Made by a program: the position numbers and the translations under genes
Source: Mollicutes bacterium
GTDB lineage: Bacteria; Bacillota_I; Bacilli_A; Izemoplasmatales; Izemoplasmataceae
Direction: 5' to 3'
DNA length: 59,449 nt
Assembly: GCA_003554735.1 (NCBI GenBank)
Contig: PWHE01000117.1
Location: 1-59,449, forward strand
The notes under the pieces: generated by a model
Database searches by the model: none
What the model saw: only the letters and a program-made list of their open reading frames with translations
Told to the model about the DNA's origin: nothing
In this document: positions 21,239-31,900 of the stretch, piece after piece
How the letters are laid out: every line of letters starts with the position of its first letter
How positions within the stretch are numbered: position 1 is the first letter of the stretch

Positions 21239-24188
21239 GTTTTTTCGCCTCTTTGTTCATTGCGGAAAGCAGACTGCGCAGACGGATGTTGACCGCACCG
21301 AGGTTGGAAATCTCATCGATCTTGATCTGCGTATAAAGTTTGCCTGCATCTTCAAGGATGTCTTTGATTTCATCGGATGTGATCGCATCCAGGCCGCAAC
21401 CGAAACTTACAAGCTGGACCATGTTGACGCGGTCGAGGGTCGTGATGACTTTCGCGGCGTCATAAAGTCTCGTGTGGTAGGTCCATTGGTCGAGCACCTT
21501 GACCGCGTTCTGATCCGCGAGGTGGTTGATGGAATCCTCGCTCAGCAACACGACATTGAGCGAGCGGATGAGTTTGGGGATGCCGTGGTTGACTTCGGGG
21601 TCGATATGATAGGGCCGGCCCGCGAACACGATCGTGTTTAAGTCGTTTTCCATGGCGTATTGAAGGGCGGCTTCCCCTTCGCGCTGAACGTCCTTGCGGA
21701 AATCGAAGTAGGATTCAAGACCGATATCAAACGCCTTTTTGATATCGCGTTTTGAAACGTCGACATAGTCTTTCAAGATCAGATGGGCCGTCTCGACAAA
21801 CTTTTTCTTGTTTGACAAGCTGACATAGGGCTGGATGAATTTCTCCAGTTCAAGATGGTCCATATTGGCCTCGACGACTTCGGGATAGTGGGCGACGACC
21901 GGACAGTTATAGTGATTGTCCGAGTGCGACTTCTCTTCGAAGTTGTAAGGCATGTTGGGATAGAATATGAAATCGGGGTTTTTCTCGTAAAGGTTCTCCA
22001 TATGACCATGGACCAGTTTGGCCGGATAGCAGATCGTATCGGAGGGGATGGTGTCCTGTCCGCTTTCATAAAGCTTTTTCGATGAGCGGTCCGAAAGAAC
22101 AGTACGGACATTGAGCGCATCGAAAAACGGTTGCCAAAACGGCAGGTTCTCATACATGTTAAGGACCAGCGGGATACCAACCGTGGCCTTGTAGGTTTTA
22201 TCTTCGCTGGGTTGATACTCCATCAATTTGTTGTATTTATAAAGATAGAGGTTCGGAACGGCATCGTAGGTTTTCGCGAAACCGGCCCCTTTTTCGCAAC
22301 GGTTCCCTGAAATATAGCGTTTGCCGTCGCCGAAGATGTTGACGGTGAGGCCGCATAGGTTCTCGCATTTCCGGCAGACAGCGGCTTTCGCCTTGTATTG
22401 GAAGTTTTCGAGCCCTTCAAGGTCGAGCACTTCGGAATGGTTGTCCGGAAGCGCCGCTTCTTTTGCGAGCAAAGCGGCTCCGAAAGCGCCCATAAGGCCG
22501 GCGATATTCGGTCGTGTGACCTCGACACCGGTCTCTTTTTCAAAAGCGCGGAGGACGGCATCGTTCTTGAATGTCCCGCCCTGCACCAGTATTTCAGTGC
22601 CGTATTCTTCCGTCACATCATGAGCCCGTATGACTTTGTATAAAGCATTTTTGACCACACTGATCGCAAGGCCTGCCGAGATATCCTCGGTGGCGGCCGC
22701 CTCGGATTGCGCCTGTTTGACGCTTGAGTTCATGAAGACAGTGCAGCGTGACCCGAGATCGACGGGGTTTTTGCCGGCGAGCGCCATTTGGGCGAAATCC
22801 TTGATTTCATAACCGAGCGATTCGCTGAATGTCTCGATGAAGGACCCACAGCCGCTGCTGCACGCTTCATTCAAGACAATCGACGAAATCAGGCCGTCTT
22901 CGACTTTGAAACACTTCATATCCTGCCCGCCGATATCGACGACAAAACTGACGCGAGGGTTGAAGAATCGCGCCGCGTTGAAATGACAGATGGTCTCGAC
23001 TTCGCTGCCATCGAGATGGAAGGCGTGTTTGATCAACTCTTCCCCGTAGCCCGTGGAGAATGCCTTTTTGACAAGGATTCCGTCATGAAGCTTCCCGTAC
23101 ATAGCCTTCAACGCTCGCTTGACGACATCGAGCGGATTTCCGCGGTTGTGCGTGTAATACTCATGAAGAATCTCGTTATTCTCACCGATCAGGATGAGTT
23201 TGGTCGTGGTCGACCCCGCATCAATGCCGAGGTAGGCATTGCCTGAATAGGCATTGATGTCAACGGTGTCAAGTGACGCTTCCGCGTGACGTTTCAAGAA
23301 CGCTTTTCGCTCCTGGTCGTCTTTGAACAAGGGTTCAAGCGTTTTGCGGCTTTTGCCGTTGGTTTTTTTGCGGTACGCCTTTATGCGTTCGATGATGGTA
23401 TTGATCGCAAGCGGGGTCTCGGTGGCTTCAAGCGCCGCACCGTAGGCGACAAAAATCTCCCCGTTTTGTGGCATGAATACATCCTCGAGCCCCAAGGTTT
23501 CGATGAAACGTTTGCGCAGTTCCGAAGAAAACGTAAGCGGTCCGCCCAAAAAGGCGACTTTTCCATTTATTTTGCGGCCTTGAGAGAGTCCGGCGACCGT
23601 CTGGTTGACAATCGCTTGATAGATGGATGCGGCAATATCGTTTTTGCTGGCTCCTTGATTGAGCAAAGGCTGGATATCGCTTTTTGCAAAAACACCGCAA
23701 CGCGATGCGATGTCATGAAGTTTGTTGAAGTCCTTCGCCAGTTCGTTCACGCCCGCTGCGTCGGTATCAAGCAACGAGGCCATCTGGTCGATGAACGCTC
23801 CGGTGCCGCCGGCACAGGTTCCGTTCATGCGTTGTTCGACGTTGGCCCCGTCAAAAAACATGATTTTCGCATCCTCGCCGCCGAGTTCGACGCACACATC
23901 GATATCCGGTGCGCTTGTGCGGAGGGCGGTTGTCGCACTGATGACTTCTTGTGTGAATTGCGCACCGATGTTTTTCGCAAGCCTTAGTCCGGCGCTACCG
24001 GTGAAGTTGAAATGCATCGTTTCATTGCTGAAACGTTCCTCAAGCGCCTCGAACATGGTTTTCATGGATTGCGTGATACTGCTCATGTGACGATCATATG
24101 TCTTATAGATGATGGCATCATCCTTATCGATGACGACCACTTTGATGGTGGTCGAACCGATGTCGATGCCGACACGAAGTTTATCCAT
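21225..24188 (-). CDS. tandem-ASKHA 2-hydroxyacyl-CoA dehydratase activase (BcrAD/BadFG family) with DUF2229-like region
   Basis: Two ASKHA phosphate-1 motifs VGIDIGSTTIKVVVID and LGIDAGSTTTKLILIG; NGTCAGGTGAF and NEACSSGCGSF; CRKCENLCGL cysteines. Confidence 0.9.
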
Positions 24189-24401
24189 AGTCTCACCTGA
24201 TTTCGAATTATCCCTTAATTGCTTTCCCTATATAGCTGTGTAAATCATGGGTATTATTATATCTCAAATAGTAATAAATTTCTACAGTCTTAATAAATTT
24301 GTCTTAAGCATGTCAAATAAACATATTATAAAGTTTTGTAACTAGTAAATGTCAATAAATCAAAAAAGTTAATTATATCATTAATTTAATATACTTATTT
24401 C

Positions 24402-24430
24402 TTGACTTTTTTATGCATTCAATTTATAAT
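24402..24430 (+). promoter_or_regulatory. sigma-A type promoter for the SHOCT/DUF2089 operon
   Basis: TTGACT (24402-24407) - 17 nt - TATAAT (24425-24430). Confidence 0.75.
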
Positions 24431-24483
24431 GGCATTATCTTCATCCATCATTGTTGGCAATTTTATAATTAAGAGGTGGACCC

Positions 24484-24846
24484 ATGAACGAACTTGAAGT
24501 ACTGAACAGGCTTCAAAGCGGCGACGTAAATGCCAAAGAGGCCTATGAATCGCTGTACGCGGCAAAACCTGAAAAAGCCGTCAAATTGCGTAAAGCCCGT
24601 TTTCTCAGAATGAAGATTTATCTTCCCAATGAGAGTGCCGCGATCAACACGTTGCTGAGGGCATTGTTCATCTTTCCGATTCCGGTCGGTCTGATTTCCT
24701 TTTCTGTCCGCATCGCCAACAAGAATGACAAACTGAACAACGCGGATATCGATTTGAAGGAGCTTCGTGCGCTCATCCGTTATGCCCGCAAAACCCGCAT
24801 AAGCATTCAAAGTGAAGATGCGATCATCAAAATCTCAATCCATTAG
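24484..24846 (+). CDS. SHOCT-like domain small protein
   Basis: N-terminal LEVLNRLQSGDVNAKEAYESLYA helical pair as in the next two genes; RBS aagaggtgg. Confidence 0.65.
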   Translation: MNELEVLNRLQSGDVNAKEAYESLYAAKPEKAVKLRKARFLRMKIYLPNESAAINTLLRALFIFPIPVGLISFSVRIANKNDKLNNADIDLKELRALIRYARKTRISIQSEDAIIKISIH

Positions 24847-24857
24847 GAGGGACCATT

Positions 24858-25250
24858 ATGCAAAAACATGTTATCGGGGAATGCCCGATCTGCAATCACG
24901 ATCTTTTCGTGACCAAGCTTGAGTGTACCAACTGTCATACTGAAATCAGTGGTAAATTCCAACTGTCAAAATTCAACTACCTTTCCAAGGAACATCTTTA
25001 TTTTATCGAACTGTTCATTAAAAACAAGGGAAGCATCAAGAATTTGGAGAAGGAACTGAAAGTATCCTATCCGACCGTCAAGAAAATGCTCTCGGAAGTC
25101 ATCGGTGAACTCGGCTACAAGGTCGATGACGATGATGACGATGACATTGCTCATAGCAAGAGCAAGGAAGAGATTCTTGACAGGCTTCACAAGGGCGAAA
25201 TATCTTCTGAGGAAGCGCTCAAGCTTCTTAAGGAGAAAGGATCCTCATGA
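24858..25250 (+). CDS. DUF2089-like protein: zinc ribbon + HTH + Asp7 + SHOCT-like tail
   Basis: CPICN...CTNCHTEISG, KELKVSYPTVKKMLSEVIGELGYKVDDDDDDD, EEILDRLHKGEISSEEALKLLKE. Confidence 0.8.
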   Translation: MQKHVIGECPICNHDLFVTKLECTNCHTEISGKFQLSKFNYLSKEHLYFIELFIKNKGSIKNLEKELKVSYPTVKKMLSEVIGELGYKVDDDDDDDIAHSKSKEEILDRLHKGEISSEEALKLLKEKGSS

Positions 25251-25615
25251 GCCAGGAAAAACTGAAAATCCTCGAAATGATTGAGAAAAACATCATCTCG
25301 CCCAAGGAAGGGTCCGAACTGCTCAAAGCCCTTGATTCTAAGACGGAGGAAGGCGTCAAAATCAAGAAGAAGGAAGCCTTCAAAATGCTGAAAATACGAA
25401 TCAAGAGCAGCGATGGCGACAAGGTCAACGTGACCATTCCGCTCGAATTCGCCAAAATCGCTCTCCGAAGCAAAAAAGGCATTCCCAAGCTCGACCAGAT
25501 GGACATCGACTTTGATTTTGAAGAACTCATCGGCATGATTGAATCCGGCGCCGAAGGCAAGATTGTCGACATCGAAAGCGACGACGGCGACATTGTGGAA
25601 ATCTATATAGAATAA
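25247..25615 (+). CDS. SHOCT-like/YvlB-N-like small protein
   Basis: EKLKILEMIEKNIISPKEGSELLKAL then an acidic beta-rich tail IVDIESDDGDIVEIYIE; ATGA overlap with the preceding gene. Confidence 0.7.
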   Translation: MSQEKLKILEMIEKNIISPKEGSELLKALDSKTEEGVKIKKKEAFKMLKIRIKSSDGDKVNVTIPLEFAKIALRSKKGIPKLDQMDIDFDFEELIGMIESGAEGKIVDIESDDGDIVEIYIE

Positions 25616-25640
25616 AGCGCATTTTTGCGCTTTATTTTTT
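25613..25640 (+). terminator. terminator of the SHOCT/DUF2089 operon
   Basis: taaagcgca tttt tgcgcttta followed by T6. Confidence 0.8.
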
Positions 25641-25687
25641 TAAGACAAATCTTCGCTGTGGACGCCGAAGAATAAGCAGTGTCACGA

Positions 25688-25715
25688 TTGACATGACAGC
25701 TCTGTATGGTATAAC
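25688..25715 (+). promoter_or_regulatory. promoter of the SDR gene
   Basis: TTGACA - 16 nt - TATAAC. Confidence 0.65.
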
Positions 25716-25756
25716 GAAAGTAGGAACCAAATACATATTATACGAGGAGGATTGCT

Positions 25757-26521
25757 ATGCAAGGCATAGAAGGAAAAGTTGTAATCATCACTGGTGCTAG
25801 CGGTAGCATCGGAAAATCGACCGTAAATAAGTTTTTGGATTTAGGTGCGAAAGTGCTGGCTTCGGATTATGACCACGAAGGCTTGAAAACATTGAAAAAC
25901 GACCTGAGCAGCGATCACCTGGAAACGGTACAATGCGATGTGTCCGACCCGAAGGATATCAAACAAATGTTTGACACTTGTATTGAAACATTCGGCAGGG
26001 TGGACGTCCTTGTGAACAATGCGGGCACAGAAGGAAAAGTGGCACCCGTGGAGGAACAAAAGCTTGAAGACTATGAAAAAGTCATGGATGTCAATGTCAA
26101 AGGCATATTTGTCGCTTTGCAACATGCTTTTCCGCTCATGGAGCAAAACGGCGGTTCAATCATTAACATCTCTTCCGTCGCAGGACTAAGAGGAAGTGCA
26201 AGTGTTACACCTTATATCACAAGCAAACATGCCGTAACAGGCCTCACCAAAGCGGCTGCACTCGAAGGTGGCCCAAAAGGCATCCGGGTAAACAGTGTCC
26301 ATCCTTCACCCGTAGATAACCGCATGATGCGCTCCTTGGAAGAAGGATTCGCTCCGGGTCAGGCGGAAGCCGTCAAGCAAAACATGGAACAGAGCATTCC
26401 GCTTGGTCGGTACGCAAAAAACGAAGAGGTCGCAGACCTGATTGTTTTCCTGGCAAGTGAACACGCCAGTTTCATCAACGGTGTCCAATACCGGGTTGAC
26501 GGTGGCATGGGCGCTTCATGA
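25757..26521 (+). CDS. short-chain dehydrogenase/reductase (SDR)
   Basis: TGASGSIG cofactor motif, NNAGTEG, INISSVAG, YITSK catalytic YxxxK; RBS aggagga. Confidence 0.93.
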   Translation: MQGIEGKVVIITGASGSIGKSTVNKFLDLGAKVLASDYDHEGLKTLKNDLSSDHLETVQCDVSDPKDIKQMFDTCIETFGRVDVLVNNAGTEGKVAPVEEQKLEDYEKVMDVNVKGIFVALQHAFPLMEQNGGSIINISSVAGLRGSASVTPYITSKHAVTGLTKAAALEGGPKGIRVNSVHPSPVDNRMMRSLEEGFAPGQAEAVKQNMEQSIPLGRYAKNEEVADLIVFLASEHASFINGVQYRVDGGMGAS

Positions 26522-26560
26522 TGATTTAGAAAGACCACCGAAACAATAAATCTAAGAACA

Positions 26561-26597
26561 ACCCCCTATCCGTAAGCAGTACGGATAGGGGGGTTTT
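26561..26597 (+). terminator. terminator after the SDR gene
   Basis: accccctatccgta agcag tacggataggggggtttt, long perfect stem. Confidence 0.85.
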
Positions 26598-26749
26598 GAA
26601 TGCAAAGCGAGCGTTTTTCCGTTTTCAGAAAAAACGCCGTGCGGATTTCAGATATTGACCGGTAATGGCATCCGAACGATTGGCGTTGCCTTCATGGTTT
26701 AAAAAACCACAATAGCGAGATGACCCGATTGTCTGAATTGCTTGGAAAT

Positions 26750-27796
26750 TTATCTTTCCGAATCGAACGCATCCGTGATGAACATCGCATCACCAAAGGA
26801 AAAGAAACGATACCGTTCCCTGATTGCGGCCTCATAAGCGCGCATGATGTTCGTTTTACCGGCAAGCGCGCTCACAAGCATGAGCAAGGTCGATTGCGGA
26901 AGATGAAAGTTGGTCAGAAGCCCGTCGATGATCTTGAACTCGAAACCGGGATAGACAAAAAGGTCGCTTTGTCCGCTTCCCGCCTCAATTCTGCCGTTTT
27001 CTACCGCGACCGTCTCGAGGGTTCTCAGTGATGTCGTTCCTACGGGAATGACACGGCGCCCTTCGCGCTTGGCCAGGTTGATACGCTCTTTTGCTTCCTT
27101 TGAAACGCTATAGTATTCTTCGTGCATGGTGTGTTTCGTGACGTCCTCGACTTGAACCGGTCGGAACGTCCCGAGGCCCACATGCAGTGTGACACAGACA
27201 ATTTCAACACCCATCGCTTCGATATGGGCCATGTATTCTTTGGTGAAGTGAAGACCTGCAGTGGGGGCCGCAGCGCTTCCTTTGTATTTGGAATAAACAG
27301 TCTGGTAGCGGTCTTTTTCTTCCAGTTTTTCGTGAATGTATGGAGGCAGAGGCATCTCGCCGAGCGCATCGAGGACCTCGTAGAGGATGCCTTCGTAGTG
27401 GAGTCTGAACTCCCGGAGGCCCTCTTCTTTTTCCTTTACACACTCCATTTTGAGCATGCCCTCGCCGAATGAAAGTGTCGTGCCTTTTTTGACCTTCTTC
27501 GCCTTCTTCACCAGACATTCCCAGATGTTGTCGCCTTTTTCATTGAGTAAAAGCACCTCGATGTTCGCACCGGTGCTTTCTTTGACTCCGATAAGACGGG
27601 CCGGGATCACTTCCGTGTCGTTCAGGACCAGCACATCACCTTTTCTGAGATAGTGATGAAGATTTTTGAAGCGTTCATGACGATAGTCGCCGGTATGACG
27701 ATCCAAGACGAGCAAGCGGGAATCCGTGCGGTTTTTTAGCGGCGTCTGCGCGATGAGCTCTTCGGGTAGATGATAGTCGAAATCGCTTGTTTTCAT
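26750..27796 (-). CDS. queA: S-adenosylmethionine:tRNA ribosyltransferase-isomerase
   Basis: [55 protein letters not shown]. Confidence 0.97.
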   Translation of the reverse strand: MKTSDFDYHLPEELIAQTPLKNRTDSRLLVLDRHTGDYRHERFKNLHHYLRKGDVLVLNDTEVIPARLIGVKESTGANIEVLLLNEKGDNIWECLVKKAKKVKKGTTLSFGEGMLKMECVKEKEEGLREFRLHYEGILYEVLDALGEMPLPPYIHEKLEEKDRYQTVYSKYKGSAAAPTAGLHFTKEYMAHIEAMGVEIVCVTLHVGLGTFRPVQVEDVTKHTMHEEYYSVSKEAKERINLAKREGRRVIPVGTTSLRTLETVAVENGRIEAGSGQSDLFVYPGFEFKIIDGLLTNFHLPQSTLLMLVSALAGKTNIMRAYEAAIRERYRFFSFGDAMFITDAFDSER

Positions 27797-28800
27797 TCGA
27801 ACAGCCCACCTTGATAGCTTTTGCCGAGATGTTTATATGCTTTTTCAGTCGCCTGACGGCCTCTTGGAGTACGTTTGATGAAACCGAGTTTGAGCAGATA
27901 GGGTTCATAGACGTCTTCGATTGTGGTGACTTCCTCGCTGATCGAGGAAGCCAAGGATTCCACACCGACCGGGCCGCCGTTGAAGCGTTCAATAAGTCCG
28001 TTCAGATAGTCGTAATCCTTCTGGTCAAGCCCTTTTTCGTCAATTTGGAGTTTGTCCAGGGCTTTTTTCGTGATGTCCAGGTCGATGACACCGTCGTTGA
28101 GCACATCCGCGAAATCGCGGATACGCCGGAACAGGCGGTTGACGATACGCGGGGTTCCGCGACTGCGCTTGGCCAGTTCAACCACGCTGTCGTCGACGAT
28201 TGACGCCTCATAGATGCTCGCGGTGCGTTTGCATATTTGTTCAAGCGCGGATTGGTCGTAGTATTCAAGCTTATGCACCACACCGAAACGGTCGCGCAAA
28301 GGCGCTGTCAAGTCTCCGAAACGCGTGGTGGCGCCGATCAACGTGAACGGCGGAAGGTCGACACGAATCGATTTCTGCGTTTCATCTTTGCCGACGATCA
28401 GATCGATCGCAAAATCCTCCATCGCGGGATAAAGCACTTCTTCGACTACTCGGGGCAGGCGATGGATTTCATCAATAAAAAGGATGTCACCGGGTTCGAG
28501 ACTGGTCAGCAACACGGCGAGATCGCCGCTTTTTTCAATGGCCGGACCACTGCTCACTTTGATGTTTGCACCCACCTCATTGGCCACAATGTTCGCAAGT
28601 GTGGTCTTGCCGAGGCCGGGCGGTCCGTATAAAAGCACGTGATCAAGGCTTTCCTTACGGTTTTTAGCGGCCTGGATGAAGATGGCCATCATTTCCTTGA
28701 CGTGATCTTGGCCGATGTATTCGGATAAGGTCCGCGGACGCAGTTCGATCGGTTCGAGATCGTCCCGTTGTTTCTCAGCGGACAGAATGTCGTTTTCCAT
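27793..28800 (-). CDS. ruvB: Holliday junction branch migration helicase RuvB
   Basis: [56 protein letters not shown]. Confidence 0.97.
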   Translation of the reverse strand: MENDILSAEKQRDDLEPIELRPRTLSEYIGQDHVKEMMAIFIQAAKNRKESLDHVLLYGPPGLGKTTLANIVANEVGANIKVSSGPAIEKSGDLAVLLTSLEPGDILFIDEIHRLPRVVEEVLYPAMEDFAIDLIVGKDETQKSIRVDLPPFTLIGATTRFGDLTAPLRDRFGVVHKLEYYDQSALEQICKRTASIYEASIVDDSVVELAKRSRGTPRIVNRLFRRIRDFADVLNDGVIDLDITKKALDKLQIDEKGLDQKDYDYLNGLIERFNGGPVGVESLASSISEEVTTIEDVYEPYLLKLGFIKRTPRGRQATEKAYKHLGKSYQGGLFE

Positions 28801-28876
28801 GATATCTACCTCTTTCATTAAAAATTATACACAAATGTGGGACTTTTACAATGATTAAGGGATAATATCATTTCCC

Positions 28877-28905
28877 TTGCGTTGTCTTTGGCCTTTCTAT
28901 ATGAT
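28877..28905 (+). promoter_or_regulatory. candidate promoter of the coiled-coil operon
   Basis: TTGCGT (28877-28882) - 17 nt - TATGAT (28900-28905); followed by palindrome TGTAAATCGTTTACA (28921-28935). Confidence 0.5.
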
Positions 28906-28960
28906 AAAATTAAAACATATTGTAAATCGTTTACATCCAAGACTGAAAGGAGGGCGCACA

Positions 28961-31900
28961 ATGGCCAATGAAAGACTTGACAATGATACGCTGAAATCTT
29001 CTCGCTATCTCATTGAACGGGACATTCAAAAGCGGATCGAACCGCTTGAAAAAGACATCCAGTCTCTGAAAAAGCGGTACGAGAAGGTGCTAAGCGACGC
29101 GCAAAAGGCATTCGAGGCCAATGAGCGTTCCTATCAGACACAGCTTGAAAAAGCGAAAAAAGAGCATATCAAAGCCATGCGCGCTTCACGTAAAGAAACA
29201 GAGGCCGAGATCCAGAAAGAACAGAAACATCTGGAATCGATCAAACAAAAACAGACACGTGAACTTGCCGAACTCCACAACGCGCACAAAAAGAAAATCA
29301 ACGCCATCGACGAGAAGATTGATTCGATCGAGAAAGAACGCCAAAAAACCCTCAAGTCTATCGAGGAAAAACATAAATCAACCACGCAATCCTATCAAGA
29401 CAAGATCGACCTCTACAAAGAAACACTCGAAACAAACCGCGAACGACACGCTGAAAAACTCGACGAGGCCCTGAAAACACTGGAAAACGCGCAAGTGAGA
29501 GAGCGCGAGAAACTCGCCACGCTGAAATCATCGCTGGACGACAGTTTTGCGGACATCGAGACGGCCATCCGCGAAAAAACGGATGAGACAAGAGACGATC
29601 TGAAACAGGAAAAGAACACCATCGATTACCAGATCAATTCAAAACGCAAACATCTCAATGAGCTCATGAAATCCGTGAAGACCCACCTTTACGATGTGGG
29701 TTCGACGATCAAGGCGCCGTTTGAAAAAAGCGCCGCGCTGCTTCAGGATCTGAGGAAATCGCTCACGGAAAATGAAAAAGCATTCATAAACCGTGTCGAT
29801 TTCGACGTCCGGATTGAAGAACACCGTCTCAACGCCCTGCTTGAGATCGATGATAACGAAACCGTCGACAAGGAGATTCAGACGCAAGTCAACGAACAGC
29901 TTCGACTCAACACATTGCGCAAAAAAGCGCTCAAAGAGCACAGTGACCTCAAGAAGACTCTCATCAACGACACCATCGAAGTATTCAAGACCCAACTCAA
30001 CGCGCTTCATACCGATTTCAAGCGCGCTTTTGACATGCACGAATCCCTGCTTGAGTCCCAGCTCAACCGGCTTAAGAAAAAGCTTGATATCCTGCAGAAA
30101 AACGGAGACATTAATCAACGCGACCTCTCCGCCCTTCATGAAGCCATGCATTCCGAAACCTTTCTCGATCCGTTCAAAACGCTCTTCAACGACATATTCC
30201 ATGCGCTTCACGCCTTTGAGCGCAAGCGCATAGGCATGCTTAAATCAACACTCGAGACACTGAAACCGCACTATGAGGAAATTGACGACATCCGCTTCTT
30301 CCTTGATACCAAGGACGCCGTCAAGGAAATCCGGATCAACGAACAAAAAATCGCCATCGAACAAAGGGACGCCTCTTTGAACCTTGAAATGGACCTTACC
30401 AAACGTTCTCATGACAAGGAGATCCTTGAAATCGAACAGCGGCACACTATCAACGAAAAAAAGGCGAATCATGCGATTGAAGAGGCGAAACAGACACAGA
30501 CAGTCAATGACCTTTTCGCCAGAAAGACCGCCCAGACCGAGCGGCACGAACACAATTTCGAACGGATGAAAGCCGACCTTCAAATGGATTTGAGGGAAGC
30601 ACATTCGAACACTGACCGCGACCAGGTCGAAAGCCGCCAATCCATCGACGAAGCGATTTTGGAACGCAACCGCGAGATCAGTGAACTTGAAAGTCTCCGC
30701 CATAAGCGTCTCAAGCTCGAGGAGCTCAATGCATCGAAGTCGACCGAACACGAACGGCTCCGGCTCAAAGTCAATCAGGACACGCAAACATTGAAGCGGC
30801 TCGAGGAGACCATCCGTCAACGCGAAGACCGACTGGAAAAACGTTTTGAAAGAAAAAAGGAATCCGCTCATGAAGAATTCCTTGAAAACAAGGCCGCACT
30901 CGAGCAGGAACTCGAAGACGCCAAAACCCGCCATGAGGAGAAACTCGATTTCATCGAAAAGGCCTATGAACGTGAAACCAAACGGGCCCGTCGCAACATC
31001 GATGCCATTGAACACATGAAATCCATTCGCACCACCCCTATCCAGGAACGGCATCTTTCCCACAAGAAAGTCCTCCTCGATTCGCTTACGGCGCTTGAGG
31101 ACAGCGAACTCAATGACTGCATAAGAATGGTTCATCCGAGTTTCAAACAAAACGTCATCGAGCACGTCCACCAAACCATCAAGACGCTCGAGGAAACCTG
31201 CGACCATCTCGAAAACCATGACAAAGAGAAAGTAAGAAAAGACACGGACAAAGAACGGCGCCAAACTTTGCGCCTCACGAAAATTGAAGAACGCTACGAT
31301 GAACAGCGTGAAACCATCGAAACACTTGAGGAAGAAATTATCGAATCGCTCGAGGAAGCCTTCGCCTATCCGCTTGAAGCCCTCAGGAAAAAACAGCGCG
31401 TCTCGCTGCGAGAGTTCAGAAATTTGGTTGAAGCCGCGCTCAACGACGTGAAGCAAACACTGGAAACCCTTTATGAGAAAGCGACACGTTTCATCTCGGA
31501 AGGTTTCAACCCCATGGAGGAAACAGACCGCGCGCTACTCGATAAGGCTGAAGACTCCTACAAGCACGCGCTTGAAGAAGAAAAGTCACGCCACGAAAAG
31601 GCATTGAAACCGATCAAAATCCGTCTGGATGCCATCGAGGATACCTACCAGGACAATCTCGCCACCATCGAAGAGGAACTTGAGGCCCAGAAACAGTCGC
31701 TCATCGGCGAGACATACCAGGAAGAACAGACGATCCGCGCACAACTCGAGTCCCAACAGGAAAAGCTCGAGAACCTTGATGCGACCCTCGGGGAGCGCAA
31801 GCAAGCGATCGAGGACCGTCACAAGGACGACCTTGAAGCCATTCGCGAACGCCACGAGGAGAAGCTCAGGGCGCTACGGGAACGTTATGAAAGGCAATAT

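Noticed and set aside
28921-28935. Calling the palindrome a CcpA cre site
   Set aside because: It is 15 nt with a 3-nt centre, whereas the cre consensus is 14 nt; kept only as an operator-like palindrome.
30245-31456. 403-aa minus-strand ORF opposite CC1
   Set aside because: Shadow ORF created by codon bias of the Lys/Glu-rich sense gene; no RBS context, implausible Phe-rich protein; the sense ORF has an RBS, promoter and repeats.
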